A DNA stretch of 64,000 nucleotides from Pontiella desulfatans (GTDB taxonomy: Bacteria > Verrucomicrobiota > Kiritimatiellia > Kiritimatiellales > Pontiellaceae). Under the pieces are notes generated by a model. The model was not told the origin of the DNA and made no database searches. It saw only the letters and a list, made by a program, of their open reading frames with translations. The translations under genes and the position numbers were made by a program. Of the stretch, positions 63,988 to 64,000 are shown piece after piece (the first letter of the stretch is position 1; each line of letters starts with the position of its first letter). The stretch spans positions 1,116,001-1,180,000 of the forward strand of contig NZ_CAAHFG010000001.1 of NCBI RefSeq assembly GCF_900890425.1. Reading direction: 5' to 3'.

Positions 63988-64000
63988 TGTATTCTATCGA

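Overview
The window looks like a piece of chromosome from a marine, polysaccharide-degrading member of the PVC group. The best guess is Kiritimatiellota, close to Pontiella. That is an inference from gene content: 12 intact secreted sulfatases plus a sulfatase remnant, PEP-CTERM surface proteins, secreted proteins built from autotransporter-associated beta-strand repeats, Tat-signal oxidoreductase-fold proteins, and fucosidase-type glycoside hydrolases. No rRNA, tRNA or CRISPR array was found.

Region A (1-25 kb) encodes surface and secreted repeat proteins. There is a repeat/beta-helix fusion running off the left edge, a PEP-CTERM repeat protein, a small EF-hand protein, and two further repeat proteins. 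A block of three paralogous HExxHxxGxxH metalloprotease/repeat fusions follows (928, 980 and 2535 aa), with a PEP-CTERM choice-of-anchor protein, a leucine-rich-repeat protein and a small CxxC lipoprotein as operon partners.

Region B (25-42.7 kb) holds sulfatases, a GH29-type lipoprotein and clear recombination scars. One gene is an in-frame chimera of a repeat protein and the tail of a Gfo/Idh/MocA oxidoreductase. A second is an out-of-frame chimera of a GH36/Sip1-like start and a GH95-like catalytic end. There are also a 3' stub of a sulfatase, a 5' stub of another secreted gene, and a group II intron inserted antisense next to the sulfatase stub.

Region C (42.9-64 kb) has a minus-strand DUF1080-sulfatase-sulfatase operon. 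Divergent from it is a tightly packed plus-strand array of ten genes: sulfatase, GH109-like, sulfatase, PhoD-like, Gfo/Idh/MocA, URO-D-like, GH141-like beta-helix, DUF3604/PHP, FN3-sulfatase fusion, and a GH43/GH117-like beta-propeller. This reads as a locus for taking apart a sulfated, probably fucose-containing glycan. The actual substrate cannot be read from the sequence.

The most interesting signal is a recurrent promoter-like element. A TACAC box sits exactly 21 nt upstream of a TACAAGAC box (start to start), with ATGCTTTT-like T-rich DNA between them in most copies, and a (T/C)TGCTA-like hexamer follows 14-15 nt later. It occurs nine times in good form, plus one weaker copy, always oriented towards a gene and 43-141 nt before its start codon. 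It precedes the repeat proteins, the EF-hand protein, the largest metalloprotease and several sulfatase operons. It may define one regulon, possibly read by an alternative sigma factor or a dimeric activator.
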